From the NCBI GenBank assembly GCA_902464595.1, contig CABQJX010000017.1, forward strand, positions 1-31,405: 31,405 bases of DNA, in the 5' to 3' direction. Within the stretch, counting starts at the first letter, position 1; every line of letters begins with the position of its first letter. This DNA comes from an uncultured Lachnoclostridium sp. GTDB taxonomy: Bacteria; Bacillota; Clostridia; Lachnospirales; Lachnospiraceae. This document shows positions 9,117-17,575 of this stretch, in pieces. The translations under genes and the position numbers were made by a program. The notes beneath the pieces were generated by a model, which made no database searches, was not told the DNA's origin, and worked only from the letters and a program-made list of their open reading frames with translations.

Positions 9117-9137
9117 AAAGTATAAAAGTGGCATTGA
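9117..9137 (+). repeat. 21-bp promoter-like element, copy 2
   Basis: Second copy of the element at 7613-7633, with one substitution (A to G) in the middle. It lies 40 bp before the MATE start. TATAAA at 9121-9126 is preceded at 16 bp by TTTTCA (4 of 6 to TTGACA), so it is a plausible promoter for the pump. An element shared by two adjacent but unrelated genes suggests shared control or a copied upstream region. Confidence 0.5.
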
Positions 9138-9177
9138 AAGTAAAGGGAAGAATAGAACCGGAAAGAGGAGAGAGCGT

Positions 9178-10500
9178 ATGTTTTCCAGAAAACAGATGAT
9201 AAAATTGATGGCTCCCCTGATCGCAGAACAGATCATGGCCGTATTGGTGGGCATGGTGGATGTGGTGATGGTGGCTGCCGTAGGGGAGGCCGCTGTATCC
9301 GGCGTTTCCCTGGTGGATTCCATCAGCGTGCTGATGATCCAGATCATGGGCGCTCTGGCCACAGGCGGGGCAGTGGTGTCAGCCCAGTATCTGGGAAAAG
9401 AGCAGCCGGAGGAGGCGAGACGGTCTGCGGGACAGCTGGTTCTTGCGACCATGATCCTGTCTGTCCTTATTACCTTAGTGGCCCTTGTGGGAAACCGACA
9501 TCTTTTAGCCGGGATCTTTGGCAGGGTGGAGACAGATGTTATGGATAATGCCCAGACGTATTTCTGGATCACCGCCTTATCCTATCCCTTTATCGGCCTT
9601 TACAATGCCTGCGCTGCCCTGTTCCGTTCTATGGGAAATTCCAAGGTGTCCATGATGACCTCCCTTGTGATGAATTTCATTAACATTGCAGGAAATGCCG
9701 TCTGCGTATTCGGACTGGGTATGGGGGTGTCCGGTGTGGCCTGGCCTACCCTTCTCAGCCGCGTGACAGCAGCTTTCCTGATGTTCTTTCTCATACAGAA
9801 CCGGCATAATTCCATCCGTTTAAATAAACTGAGTTATCTGAAGCCGGATCGGAACATGATCCGGGCTATTTTGTCCATCGGTATCCCAAATGGCCTGGAA
9901 AACGGCATGTTCCAATTTGGGAAAATATTCATTCAAAGCCTGGTGTCCTCCCTGGGAACCATGGCGATCGCCAGCTTTGCCGTTGCCAGCAACCTGGTGA
10001 CCCTCCTTTATCTCCCGGGAAATGCCATTGGGCTTGGCCTGGTGACGATTGTAGGACAGTGTGTAGGCGCGGGACGTCTGAAGGAGGCGAAGGAGTATAC
10101 AAAGGCGATGGTTTGGACCGTGTATGGCATCTTAGCGGTTTTCAGCACAGCCATGGTCATATGGGCGCCTCAGCTGGTGGGGATTTACAGCCTTTCACCT
10201 GAGGCGGCTGCTATGGCAGAGGAGCTGATCGTGATCCACAGCATTGCCATGATCATCTGGCCGCCGGCCTTTACCCTCCCCCATGCATTGCGGGCTTCCC
10301 TGGATGCCAGGTTTACAATGGCTGTGTCTGTATTTTCCATGTGGGTATTCCGTATTGGCTGCGCTTACCTCTTTGTCTATGGAATGGATCTTGGCCTGTG
10401 CGGCGTGTGGTACGGAATGTTTGTAGACTGGGTGTTCCGCACCATCTTGTTTTTGTGGCGGTTTAAGGGGTTTGAAAAGCGGGCCGGAGTGGTAGGATAA
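9178..10500 (+). CDS. MATE family multidrug efflux transporter
   Basis: Twelve-helix membrane antiporter of the multidrug and toxin extrusion family, expelling drugs or metabolites against an Na+ or H+ gradient. The 440-aa protein is very hydrophobic and has two homologous halves. The first half opens with FSRKQMIKLMAPLIAEQ and has the MVDVVMVAAVGEAAVSGVSL and GGAVVSAQYLGK stretches typical of the family; the second opens near ILSIGIPNGLENGMFQFGK with GLGLVTIVGQCVGAG. I chose ATG 9178 (AGAGGAG 7 bp upstream) over the in-frame GTG 9073, whose 35 extra residues are basic and run through the promoter-like repeat. The stop is 15 bp before priA. The substrate is unknown. Confidence 0.94.
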   Translation: MFSRKQMIKLMAPLIAEQIMAVLVGMVDVVMVAAVGEAAVSGVSLVDSISVLMIQIMGALATGGAVVSAQYLGKEQPEEARRSAGQLVLATMILSVLITLVALVGNRHLLAGIFGRVETDVMDNAQTYFWITALSYPFIGLYNACAALFRSMGNSKVSMMTSLVMNFINIAGNAVCVFGLGMGVSGVAWPTLLSRVTAAFLMFFLIQNRHNSIRLNKLSYLKPDRNMIRAILSIGIPNGLENGMFQFGKIFIQSLVSSLGTMAIASFAVASNLVTLLYLPGNAIGLGLVTIVGQCVGAGRLKEAKEYTKAMVWTVYGILAVFSTAMVIWAPQLVGIYSLSPEAAAMAEELIVIHSIAMIIWPPAFTLPHALRASLDARFTMAVSVFSMWVFRIGCAYLFVYGMDLGLCGVWYGMFVDWVFRTILFLWRFKGFEKRAGVVG

Positions 10501-10515
10501 ACAGACAGGCAGGTG

Positions 10516-12816
10516 ATGAGATTGGGGCAGAGATTTGCCAATGTGATCATAGATATTTCCCATGAGAAGGTGGATCGGACCTTCCAGTACCGGATCCCGG
10601 AAGAGCTGAGAAACCGTCTGAAGGTAGGACAGCAAGTGTACATCCCCTTCGGAAAAGGGAACAAAAGGCGTACAGGATATGTGGTGGGTCTCACCGACCA
10701 GGCAGAGTATGAGGAGAGCCGGTTAAAGGAGATCCTTGGGGCAGTGCCGGGAAGCATCCCGGCACAGTCCCAGCTGATCGGGCTGGCCTGGTGGATGAAG
10801 GAACGGTATGGTTCTACTATGAACCAGGCCCTGAAAACCGTTCTTCCGGTAAAACAGAAGGTGAAGGAAGCTCCCAAAAGAAGGATACGGGCTTTGGTGG
10901 ATCAAAAACAGCTGAGAGAGCTGACTGAGGAGGCTGAGCGAAAGCATCACAGGGCCCGCCTGCGCCTTTTGCTGGCGTTGATCCCCATGGGACAGGTCCC
11001 CTACAGGGAGGCCATGCACAAGCTGGAACTCACTGCCTCCGTTTTAAAGCCTTTGGAGGAGAAAAAGATCATTGCAGTGGAGGTGGTGGAGCGTTACCGC
11101 AATCCTCTGGACGGGATGCAGGCTATGATGGGAGGAAATGGGGGGAGAGGGGAGTGCCAGATCCCCTGGAGCCTTCCCCCTGCCCTCAATCCAGGTCAGA
11201 GCCAGATCGTGTCCTCCTTTACAGCGGATTATGACCAGGGGCTGCGGCGTACCTATCTGCTTTATGGGGTCACCGGAAGCGGAAAGACGGAAGTATACAT
11301 GGAGCTTATGGCCCATGTTCTGTCTCAGGGAATGCAGGTGATCCTTTTGATCCCGGAGATTTCGTTGACATGGCAGACGGTTATGCGCTTTTACAGCCGG
11401 TTTGGAAGCCGGGTTTCGGTTCTCAACTCCCGCATGTCTGCCGGGGAGCGTTATGACCAGTATGAGAGGGCCAGGACAGGGGATATTGACATCATCATCG
11501 GCCCCCGCTCCGCCCTTTTCGCCCCCTTTTCCAGGCTGGGCCTTATCATTATTGACGAGGAGCATGAGAGCGCTTACAAAAGCGAACTGGCGCCCCGCTA
11601 CGATGCCAGGGAGGTGGCCGGCAAGCGGGCGGATATGAGCGGCGCTTCCCTCCTTTTAGGATCAGCCACCCCCTCGTTGGAGTCCTACTACAGGGCCCTA
11701 AAAGGGGAATACGGCCTCTTTGTCCTGAAGGAGAGGGCCAAAGCCAGTGCATGCCTGCCCCAGGCAGAAGTAGTCGATTTGAGGAAAGAGCTGAGGGAGG
11801 GAAACCGCTCTATATTCAGCCGAAGGCTTGCTTCCTTAATTGAGGACAGGCTGGAAAAGAGAGAGCAGATCATGCTGTTTATAAACCGCAGGGGATATGC
11901 CAATTTTATTTCCTGCCGTTCCTGCGGGGAGGCGGTGAAATGCCCTCACTGCGATGTGACCCTGACCTTGCACAAAAATGGGACGATGATGTGCCATTAC
12001 TGCGGATATACAGTTTCACGGCCGGTGAAATGCCCCTGCTGCGGATCCCCCTATATTGCTCCTTTCGGCACAGGGACCCAGAAGATCGAGGAGCTGGCAA
12101 AGGAACGCTTTCCCGGGGCCAGGATTCTGCGCATGGATATGGATACTACCTCAAAAAAAGGAGGACATGAGGAAATCCTATACGCTTTTTCCAGGGGAGA
12201 GGCTGATATTCTGATCGGCACTCAGATGATCGTAAAGGGACATGATTTTCCCCGCGTGACCCTGGTAGGGGCATTGGCCGCGGATCTGTCCCTCTATGCG
12301 CCGGATTACCGGTGCGGGGAGGAAACCTTTGCCCTTTTGACCCAGGCTGCCGGAAGGGCGGGGAGGGGCAGCAAAAAGGGCAATGTGGTGATCCAGACCT
12401 ACCAGCCGGATCACTACAGTATAAGGCTGGCGGCAGCCCAGGATTATGAGGGCTTTTATGAACAGGAAATGGCTTACCGCCGCCTTCTTCGTTATCCGCC
12501 TGTGGAAGGGCTTTTGTCCATTCAATTAAATTCGTCTGAGGAAGAATGTTTGCAGGAATCAGCCGGCCAGCTGTACGAGGCTGTCTGCGGCTGGGCAAAG
12601 CGCATGGAGGCAGGGGGACATCTCAGGTCAGGTTCCCTCCAGGTTATAGGGCCGGCCAATGCCCCGGTTTACAAAGTTAATGATATTTATAGAAAAATTT
12701 TATATATTAAGCATGAAAATTATGATATACTGGTACAGATTAGGAAAATGGCGGAAAAGGGCCTGGAGGAGCTGGAACGCTCAGGACGCCTGACCGCACA
12801 GTACGACTTGACGTAG
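10516..12816 (+). CDS. priA: Primosomal protein N' (replication restart helicase)
   Basis: 3'-to-5' superfamily 2 helicase that recognises stalled forks and reloads the replisome. About 766 aa. The N-terminal 3'-DNA-end binding domain begins VIIDISHEKVDRTFQY. The helicase core has Walker A GVTGSGKTE near 250-258, DEEHE near 347-351, GSATPS, and GTQMIVKGHDF with QAAGRAGRG in lobe 2. A zinc module with eight Cys (CRSC, CPHC, CHYC, CPCC) lies near 465-510, inserted between helicase motifs as in known PriA. The start is uncertain: GTG 10513, ATG 10516 and TTG 10522 are all in frame, and the AGGCAGG/AGGTGA SD lies close to all three. It opens the conserved cluster shared with B. subtilis. No helicase residue appears missing. 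Confidence 0.97.
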   Translation: MRLGQRFANVIIDISHEKVDRTFQYRIPEELRNRLKVGQQVYIPFGKGNKRRTGYVVGLTDQAEYEESRLKEILGAVPGSIPAQSQLIGLAWWMKERYGSTMNQALKTVLPVKQKVKEAPKRRIRALVDQKQLRELTEEAERKHHRARLRLLLALIPMGQVPYREAMHKLELTASVLKPLEEKKIIAVEVVERYRNPLDGMQAMMGGNGGRGECQIPWSLPPALNPGQSQIVSSFTADYDQGLRRTYLLYGVTGSGKTEVYMELMAHVLSQGMQVILLIPEISLTWQTVMRFYSRFGSRVSVLNSRMSAGERYDQYERARTGDIDIIIGPRSALFAPFSRLGLIIIDEEHESAYKSELAPRYDAREVAGKRADMSGASLLLGSATPSLESYYRALKGEYGLFVLKERAKASACLPQAEVVDLRKELREGNRSIFSRRLASLIEDRLEKREQIMLFINRRGYANFISCRSCGEAVKCPHCDVTLTLHKNGTMMCHYCGYTVSRPVKCPCCGSPYIAPFGTGTQKIEELAKERFPGARILRMDMDTTSKKGGHEEILYAFSRGEADILIGTQMIVKGHDFPRVTLVGALAADLSLYAPDYRCGEETFALLTQAAGRAGRGSKKGNVVIQTYQPDHYSIRLAAAQDYEGFYEQEMAYRRLLRYPPVEGLLSIQLNSSEEECLQESAGQLYEAVCGWAKRMEAGGHLRSGSLQVIGPANAPVYKVNDIYRKILYIKHENYDILVQIRKMAEKGLEELERSGRLTAQYDLT

Positions 12817-12821
12817 CTGTT

Positions 12822-12858
12822 AGCCTGAGAGGAGCATGTGACTGGCAGGCTTCCTTTT
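12822..12858 (+). terminator. Weak terminator-like hairpin after priA
   Basis: A 6-bp stem (AGCCTG with CAGGCT) encloses an 18-nt loop and is followed by TCCTTTT. It sits in the 108-bp gap between priA and def. The long loop makes it weak; it may only attenuate read-through into def. Confidence 0.3.
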
Positions 12859-12924
12859 ACAGTTTTTATCTGAATCTTCGCATGGCTGGACAGTTACAGA
12901 AAAATGGGATAAAGGAGAAGAAAA

Positions 12925-13407
12925 ATGGCAGTTCGACAGATCAGGATTATGGGAGATGAGATCCTTGCAAAAAAGTGTAAGCCGGTAAAGGAGATGAATG
13001 ACCGGACAATGGAGTTGATCGAAGATATGTTTGAGACCATGTATGAGTCCAACGGCTGCGGCCTGGCTGCTCCCCAGATAGGCATTTTAAAGCAGATCGT
13101 GGTGATCGATGTGGATGATGGGAATCAGTATGTCCTCATTAATCCGGAGATCACAGAGACCAGCGGAAGCCAGACCGGTTATGAGGGATGTTTAAGCCTT
13201 CCGGGAAAGAGCGGTATCGTTACCCGGCCTGACCATGTGAAGGTAAGAGCTTATGATGAAAATATGGAGCTTTTTGAGCTGGAGGGAGAGGGGCTTTTGG
13301 CCAGGGCGATCTGCCATGAGTGCGACCACCTGCAGGGCCAGATGTACGTTTCCCTGGTGGAGGGCGAGCTGGTTGATAGCGGATCCGGTGATGAAGAAGG
13401 GGAATAG
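12925..13407 (+). CDS. def: Peptide deformylase
   Basis: Metalloenzyme that removes the N-formyl group from nascent chains at the ribosome exit. The 160-aa protein carries all three signature motifs: GCGLAAPQIG (44-53), EGCLSLPG with metal ligand C89, and HECDH (131-135), which supplies the two metal His and the catalytic Glu. The C-terminus is short, as in type I enzymes. The ATG follows AAAGGAG by 7 bp. It is 11 bp from fmt, which adds the same formyl group to initiator tRNA; this def-fmt pairing is widely conserved. Confidence 0.98.
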   Translation: MAVRQIRIMGDEILAKKCKPVKEMNDRTMELIEDMFETMYESNGCGLAAPQIGILKQIVVIDVDDGNQYVLINPEITETSGSQTGYEGCLSLPGKSGIVTRPDHVKVRAYDENMELFELEGEGLLARAICHECDHLQGQMYVSLVEGELVDSGSGDEEGE

Positions 13408-13418
13408 GAGGGAGAGCT

Positions 13419-14390
13419 ATGCGCGTTGTATTTATGGGAACGCCTGATTTTTCCGTTCCCGCTTTAAAAGCCCTGGTTGACGGCGGTCATGAAGTGACAG
13501 CTGTGATCACCCAGCCCGACAAGCCAAAGGGCAGGGGGAAGGAAGTCCAGATGACGCCGGTGAAGTTAGCGGCCATGGAATACGGCATACCGGTTTACCA
13601 GCCGGTAAAGATCCGGGATCCGGAGTTTATCGTTAGGTTAAAGGAGATCCCGGCCGACGTGTATGTGGTGATAGCCTTTGGGCAGATCCTCCCAAAGGCA
13701 GTCCTTGACATTCCTCCCTGCGGCTGTATCAATATCCACGCTTCCCTTCTTCCAAAATACCGGGGGGCTGCACCGATCCAGTGGTGTGTCATCGACGGTG
13801 AGAAGGAGACAGGAATCACTACCATGATGATGGACACAGGACTTGACACAGGGGATATGTTAGAGAAGGCCGTGATCCCCATAGAAGAAAAGGAAACAGG
13901 AGGAAGCCTTCACGATAAGCTTTCCCTGGCAGGAGGTGAGCTGATCCTCTCTACCTTAAAAAAGCTGGAGGAGGGAACTTTAGTCCGCACGCCCCAGACA
14001 GAGGAGGGAACCTGCTATGCGAAAATGCTCACCAAAACTATGGGGGATATTGATTGGAGCGCCTCTGCCGTTTCCATTGAACGGCTGATCCGCGGGCTTA
14101 ATCCGTGGCCCAGCGCTTATACCCACTGGAATGGGAAAACCATCAAATTGTGGGCCGCCTCTGCAGTCTCCGGGACAGAGGAGGAATCCCTTATGGCGGG
14201 CAGAGAGGATCTGGCGGACGGAACCGTTCTGTCATCCGGCAAAAAAGGCCTGTTTGTGAAGACGGGGCAGGGCGTTCTCTCCATCCGGGAGCTTCAGCTG
14301 GAGGGAAAAAAGAGGATGGATGTTGACGCTTTCCTGCGGGGCTATGCCATACCGGAGGGCGATGTGTTTGTGAAGAAAGAAGGAGAGTAA
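13419..14390 (+). CDS. fmt: Methionyl-tRNA formyltransferase
   Basis: Transfers a formyl group from 10-formyl-THF to Met-tRNA(fMet) for translation initiation. 323 aa. The N-terminal Rossmann domain begins MRVVFMGTPDFSVPAL. The catalytic region has INIHASLLPKYRGAAP (N105, H107) and the MDTGLDTGDM segment carrying the catalytic Asp. The C-terminal tRNA-binding barrel starts near GDIDWSASA and ends near residue 315. The ATG is preceded by AGGAGGGAG. Its formyl donor is the product of the fhs gene at 2904. A TTG-start gene follows 2 bp later, so translation is probably coupled. Confidence 0.98.
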   Translation: MRVVFMGTPDFSVPALKALVDGGHEVTAVITQPDKPKGRGKEVQMTPVKLAAMEYGIPVYQPVKIRDPEFIVRLKEIPADVYVVIAFGQILPKAVLDIPPCGCINIHASLLPKYRGAAPIQWCVIDGEKETGITTMMMDTGLDTGDMLEKAVIPIEEKETGGSLHDKLSLAGGELILSTLKKLEEGTLVRTPQTEEGTCYAKMLTKTMGDIDWSASAVSIERLIRGLNPWPSAYTHWNGKTIKLWAASAVSGTEEESLMAGREDLADGTVLSSGKKGLFVKTGQGVLSIRELQLEGKKRMDVDAFLRGYAIPEGDVFVKKEGE

Positions 14391-14392
14391 TA

Positions 14393-15097
14393 TTGTTCTA
14401 TTATCCAAGATTTTATTTTGACCCAACCTATGTATTGGTTCTGATCGGCGTTATCTTATCTATGATAGCGTCGGCAAAATTAAATTCCACCTACAGCCGC
14501 TACAGCCGGGTGGGAAGCCGATGCGGTATGACAGGGGCGGAGGCTGCCAGACAGCTTTTGGCAAGGCAGGGGATCTACGATGTCCAGGTGCGCCGTGTGG
14601 CTGGAAACCTGACAGATCATTATGACCCCAGGACAAAAACGGTGAATCTGTCTGATTCCGTTTATGGAGCCACCTCCATCGCGGCCATCGGTGTGGCAGC
14701 CCATGAGTGCGGGCATGCCATGCAGGATGCAGAAGGGTATTCACCTCTTAGGCTGCGCTCATCTCTGGTTCCTGTGGCGAATCTGGGTTCCCAGCTGTGC
14801 TGGCCCCTGATTATCATCGGCCTTCTTATGGGGGGAAGCCCTCTATTAATCAAGATTGGGATCCTGCTGTTTTCCATGGCAGTCCTGTTCCAGCTTGTAA
14901 CCCTTCCTGTGGAATATAATGCTTCTCACCGGGCGGTAACCCTTTTGGACGAGACCGGAATCCTGGCAGGACAGGAGGTAGGGCAGACCAGGCAGGTGTT
15001 AAACGCAGCAGCCCTCACTTATGTGGCGGCGGCAGCCGGGGCGATCCTTCAGCTTCTGCGCCTCCTTCTGCTGTTTGGCGACCGGAGGGACAACTGA
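14393..15097 (+). CDS. YugP-like membrane zinc metallopeptidase (Zn_peptidase_2 family)
   Basis: Predicted integral-membrane zinc protease related to B. subtilis YugP. 234 aa. There is an N-terminal helix (about 10-28), a soluble segment with DHYDPRTKTVNLSD, the zinc and catalytic motif HECGH (104-108) in AAHECGHAMQDA, two hydrophobic helices (about 125-165) and a C-terminal helix with LTYVAAAAGAILQLL. Family knowledge predicts a third zinc ligand in the later VEYNASHRA segment. The start is TTG 14393, chosen because AAGGAGAG lies 7 bp before it and it is 2 bp from the fmt stop. It is 1 bp from rsmB. Substrate unknown. It has no place in the B. subtilis version of this cluster, so it is an insertion relative to that order. 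Confidence 0.88.
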   Translation: MFYYPRFYFDPTYVLVLIGVILSMIASAKLNSTYSRYSRVGSRCGMTGAEAARQLLARQGIYDVQVRRVAGNLTDHYDPRTKTVNLSDSVYGATSIAAIGVAAHECGHAMQDAEGYSPLRLRSSLVPVANLGSQLCWPLIIIGLLMGGSPLLIKIGILLFSMAVLFQLVTLPVEYNASHRAVTLLDETGILAGQEVGQTRQVLNAAALTYVAAAAGAILQLLRLLLLFGDRRDN

Positions 15098-15098
15098 T

Positions 15099-16463
15099 AT
15101 GGCAAAGACAACGGACCGGGGACTGGAAAACCGGGAGATTGCGCTGGACATTCTGATGGAAGTACTGGAAAAAGGAAATTTTATCCACCTGGTGCTGGGA
15201 CAGGCGCTGCAAAAATACCAATATTTAGAAAAACAGGATCGGGCCTTCATTACCCGGCTGGCGGAGGGAACGGCAGAACGTCTTCTCACACTGGATGCAG
15301 TGATTGATCGGTACTCCAAGATAAAGACAGAGAAGCAGAAGCCTTTGATCCGCTGCCTTTTAAGGATGAGCGTTTACCAGATACTATATATGGACCGGGT
15401 TCCAGATTCCGCTGCCTGCAACGAGGCGGTAAAGCTGGCGGCAAAACGCCGCTTTGCAGGGCTGAAGGGCTTTGTGAACGGTTTGCTGAGAACGATTTCC
15501 AGAGAAAAAGAAAGCCTGTCTTTTGAGGAACCGTCCCTGCGTCTGAGTCTTCCGGCCTGGATCTATCAAATGTGGGAGAAGGATCTGGGAAGGGAACAGG
15601 CTGAGGCTGTGGGGGAATCCTTTTTGCGGGAGAGCCCTACCTGGATCCGCTGCAATGAGAGCAGGGCTTCCAGGGAAGAGATCCTGGCTTCCCTCAGGGG
15701 CCAGGGGGTCACGGTGGAGGAGACTGCCCTGTCCCGCACCTCCCTGGCGATCAGCGGATATGATCATCTGGAAGGGCTGGAAGCCTTTTGTCAGGGCTGG
15801 ATCCAGGTTCAGGATGTGACCTCCGCTTTGGTGGGAGAGTTAGCTGCCCCCAAAAAGGAAAGCCATGTTATTGATGTGTGCGCTGCTCCCGGAGGAAAAA
15901 GCATCCATCTGGCGGATATGCTGAAGGGCACTGGATGGGTGGACGCCAGGGATCTGACCTGGCAGAAGGTTTCTCTGATCGAGGAAAATGCAGCCCGATG
16001 CGGCCTTACGAATTTGGGAGCCCAGGTTTGGGACGCCAGGGAGCTGGATCCGTCCACAGTGGAGACAGCGGACATTGTGATCGCCGACCTTCCCTGCTCC
16101 GGCCTGGGGATCATAGGAAAGAAGCCGGACATTAAATACCGCGTAAAGCCGGAGGATTTGAAGGAGCTTGCCGCTTTGCAGAGAGAGATTCTTTCTGTGG
16201 TGTGGCAGTATGTAAAACCAGGCGGCATCCTTGTGTACAGCACCTGTACGGTGGATCGCATGGAAAATGAGGAGAATGCCCGGTGGTTTGAAGAACAGTT
16301 CCCCTTTGTGCCGGTGGATCTTAGAGAGCGTCTTCCAGGCTTTTTTGAAAAGGGAAGCCGAGAGGATACTGAATTAAAGGAGGGAAGGATCCAATTCCTT
16401 CCAGGGATCCATCCCTATGACGGGTTCTTTATCAGCGTTTTTCGCAGAGAGGGATGTTTATAG
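15099..16463 (+). CDS. rsmB: 16S rRNA (cytosine-967-C5)-methyltransferase
   Basis: SAM-dependent RNA m5C methyltransferase acting on 16S rRNA C967 (E. coli numbering). 454 aa. A NusB-like RNA-binding domain covers about 1-145 (NREIALDILMEVLEKGNF). The SAM site is DVCAAPGGKS near 257-266. Motif IV reads DLPCSGLG near 330-337; E. coli and most homologues have DAPCSG. The catalytic Cys lies in STCTV near 382. ATG 15099 was chosen because GGAGGG lies 10 bp upstream and it is 1 bp after the protease stop; an in-frame start at 15021 would sit inside the protease gene. Its TAG stop lies in the first unit of a 14-bp tandem duplication. Confidence 0.95.
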   Translation: MAKTTDRGLENREIALDILMEVLEKGNFIHLVLGQALQKYQYLEKQDRAFITRLAEGTAERLLTLDAVIDRYSKIKTEKQKPLIRCLLRMSVYQILYMDRVPDSAACNEAVKLAAKRRFAGLKGFVNGLLRTISREKESLSFEEPSLRLSLPAWIYQMWEKDLGREQAEAVGESFLRESPTWIRCNESRASREEILASLRGQGVTVEETALSRTSLAISGYDHLEGLEAFCQGWIQVQDVTSALVGELAAPKKESHVIDVCAAPGGKSIHLADMLKGTGWVDARDLTWQKVSLIEENAARCGLTNLGAQVWDARELDPSTVETADIVIADLPCSGLGIIGKKPDIKYRVKPEDLKELAALQREILSVVWQYVKPGGILVYSTCTVDRMENEENARWFEEQFPFVPVDLRERLPGFFEKGSREDTELKEGRIQFLPGIHPYDGFFISVFRREGCL

Positions 16464-16487
16464 AAGGAGTTGCATAGAAGGAGTTGC
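16460..16487 (+). repeat. 14-bp perfect tandem duplication carrying the rlmN Shine-Dalgarno
   Basis: Two adjacent identical units at 16460-16473 and 16474-16487, each ATAGAAGGAGTTGC. The first holds the rsmB TAG stop. Both carry AAGGAG (16464-16469 and 16478-16483). Only the second is suitably spaced (10 bp) from the rlmN ATG at 16494. Each copy also holds a TTG: the first, at 16470, is in frame with rlmN but touches its SD. Confidence 0.9.
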
Positions 16488-16493
16488 AGTGAT

Positions 16494-17573
16494 ATGCTGG
16501 ATTTAACAGACTGGAATGGAAAAAAAGACATAAAATCCATGACGCCGGAAGAAGTGACGGAGGAACTTGCTGCCCTGGGAGAGAAATCTTTCAGGGCGAA
16601 ACAGCTTTATGAATGGATGCATGTGAAGCTGGCGAAAGGGTTTGATGATATGAGCAGCCTGTCAAAGGGGCTGCGGGAGAAGCTGAGGGAAATCTACAGC
16701 TTCACGTGCCTGGAGCTGGTGGAGGAGCGGATATCTAAGGTGGATGGAACCAGAAAATATCTCTTTGGGCTGGAGGATGGGAATGTGATTGAGAGCGTAT
16801 GGATGCAGTATCATCACGGCAATTCTGTCTGTATCTCCTCCCAGGTAGGATGTCGGATGGGATGCCGTTTCTGTGCCTCCACCCTGGACGGGCTGGAGCG
16901 GAACCTGCGTCCCTCTGAGATGCTGGAGCAGATCTACCGGATCCAGGCTCTGACGGGGGAACGAGTCTCCAATGTAGTGGTTATGGGCTCCGGGGAGCCT
17001 CTGGATAACTATGATAATGTGGTGCGGTTTCTGCGTCTCATTTCCCACGAAAAGGGGCTCAATATCAGCCAGAGGAATCTCACCATTTCCACCTGCGGCC
17101 TGGTTCCCCAGATCCACCGATTTGCAGAGGAGGGCCTGTCTGTGACCTTGGCTCTTTCCCTTCATGCGCCCAATGATGAGGTGAGGAAAACGCTGATGCC
17201 TATTGCCAACCGGTATAAACTAAAGGATGTGCTGGAAGCCTGCCACTACTATTATGAGAGAACCGGACGGAGGCTGACCTTTGAGTACAGCCTGGTTCAG
17301 GGCGTCAACGATAACCTGAAGGAAGCGAAAGCCTTATCAGAACTGATAGGGGATCAGCACGGCCATGTGAACCTGATTCCTGTCAATCCCATTAAGGAGC
17401 GGGATTATGTACAGTCAGGCAAGAAAGCAATCCAGGATTTTAAAGGCCTTTTGGAGCGAAATGGGATCAATGTTACCGTGCGGCGTGAGATGGGACGGGA
17501 CATCGGAGGCGCCTGCGGCCAGCTGCGCAGAAGCTACAAAGAAAAGATTATGGAGGAGAAGGGAGAGAGATAG
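16494..17573 (+). CDS. rlmN: Dual-specificity 23S rRNA A2503 / tRNA A37 C2-methyltransferase
   Basis: Radical SAM enzyme that methylates C2 of A2503 in 23S rRNA, and A37 in some tRNAs. 359 aa. The N-terminal HhH-like domain has SFRAKQLYEWMH. The 4Fe-4S motif is CRMGCRFC (C120, C124, C127), followed by GSGEPLDNYDNV, the STCGLVPQI segment, SLHAPND, and FEYSLVQGVND. The methyl-carrying Cys is C341 in IGGACGQLR. All catalytic Cys are present. ATG 16494 was chosen over TTG 16470 because the second AAGGAG of the tandem repeat is 10 bp upstream, and the extra eight residues are encoded by the repeat itself. It is 2 bp from the phosphatase gene. Confidence 0.97.
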   Translation: MLDLTDWNGKKDIKSMTPEEVTEELAALGEKSFRAKQLYEWMHVKLAKGFDDMSSLSKGLREKLREIYSFTCLELVEERISKVDGTRKYLFGLEDGNVIESVWMQYHHGNSVCISSQVGCRMGCRFCASTLDGLERNLRPSEMLEQIYRIQALTGERVSNVVVMGSGEPLDNYDNVVRFLRLISHEKGLNISQRNLTISTCGLVPQIHRFAEEGLSVTLALSLHAPNDEVRKTLMPIANRYKLKDVLEACHYYYERTGRRLTFEYSLVQGVNDNLKEAKALSELIGDQHGHVNLIPVNPIKERDYVQSGKKAIQDFKGLLERNGINVTVRREMGRDIGGACGQLRRSYKEKIMEEKGER

Positions 17574-17575
17574 CC

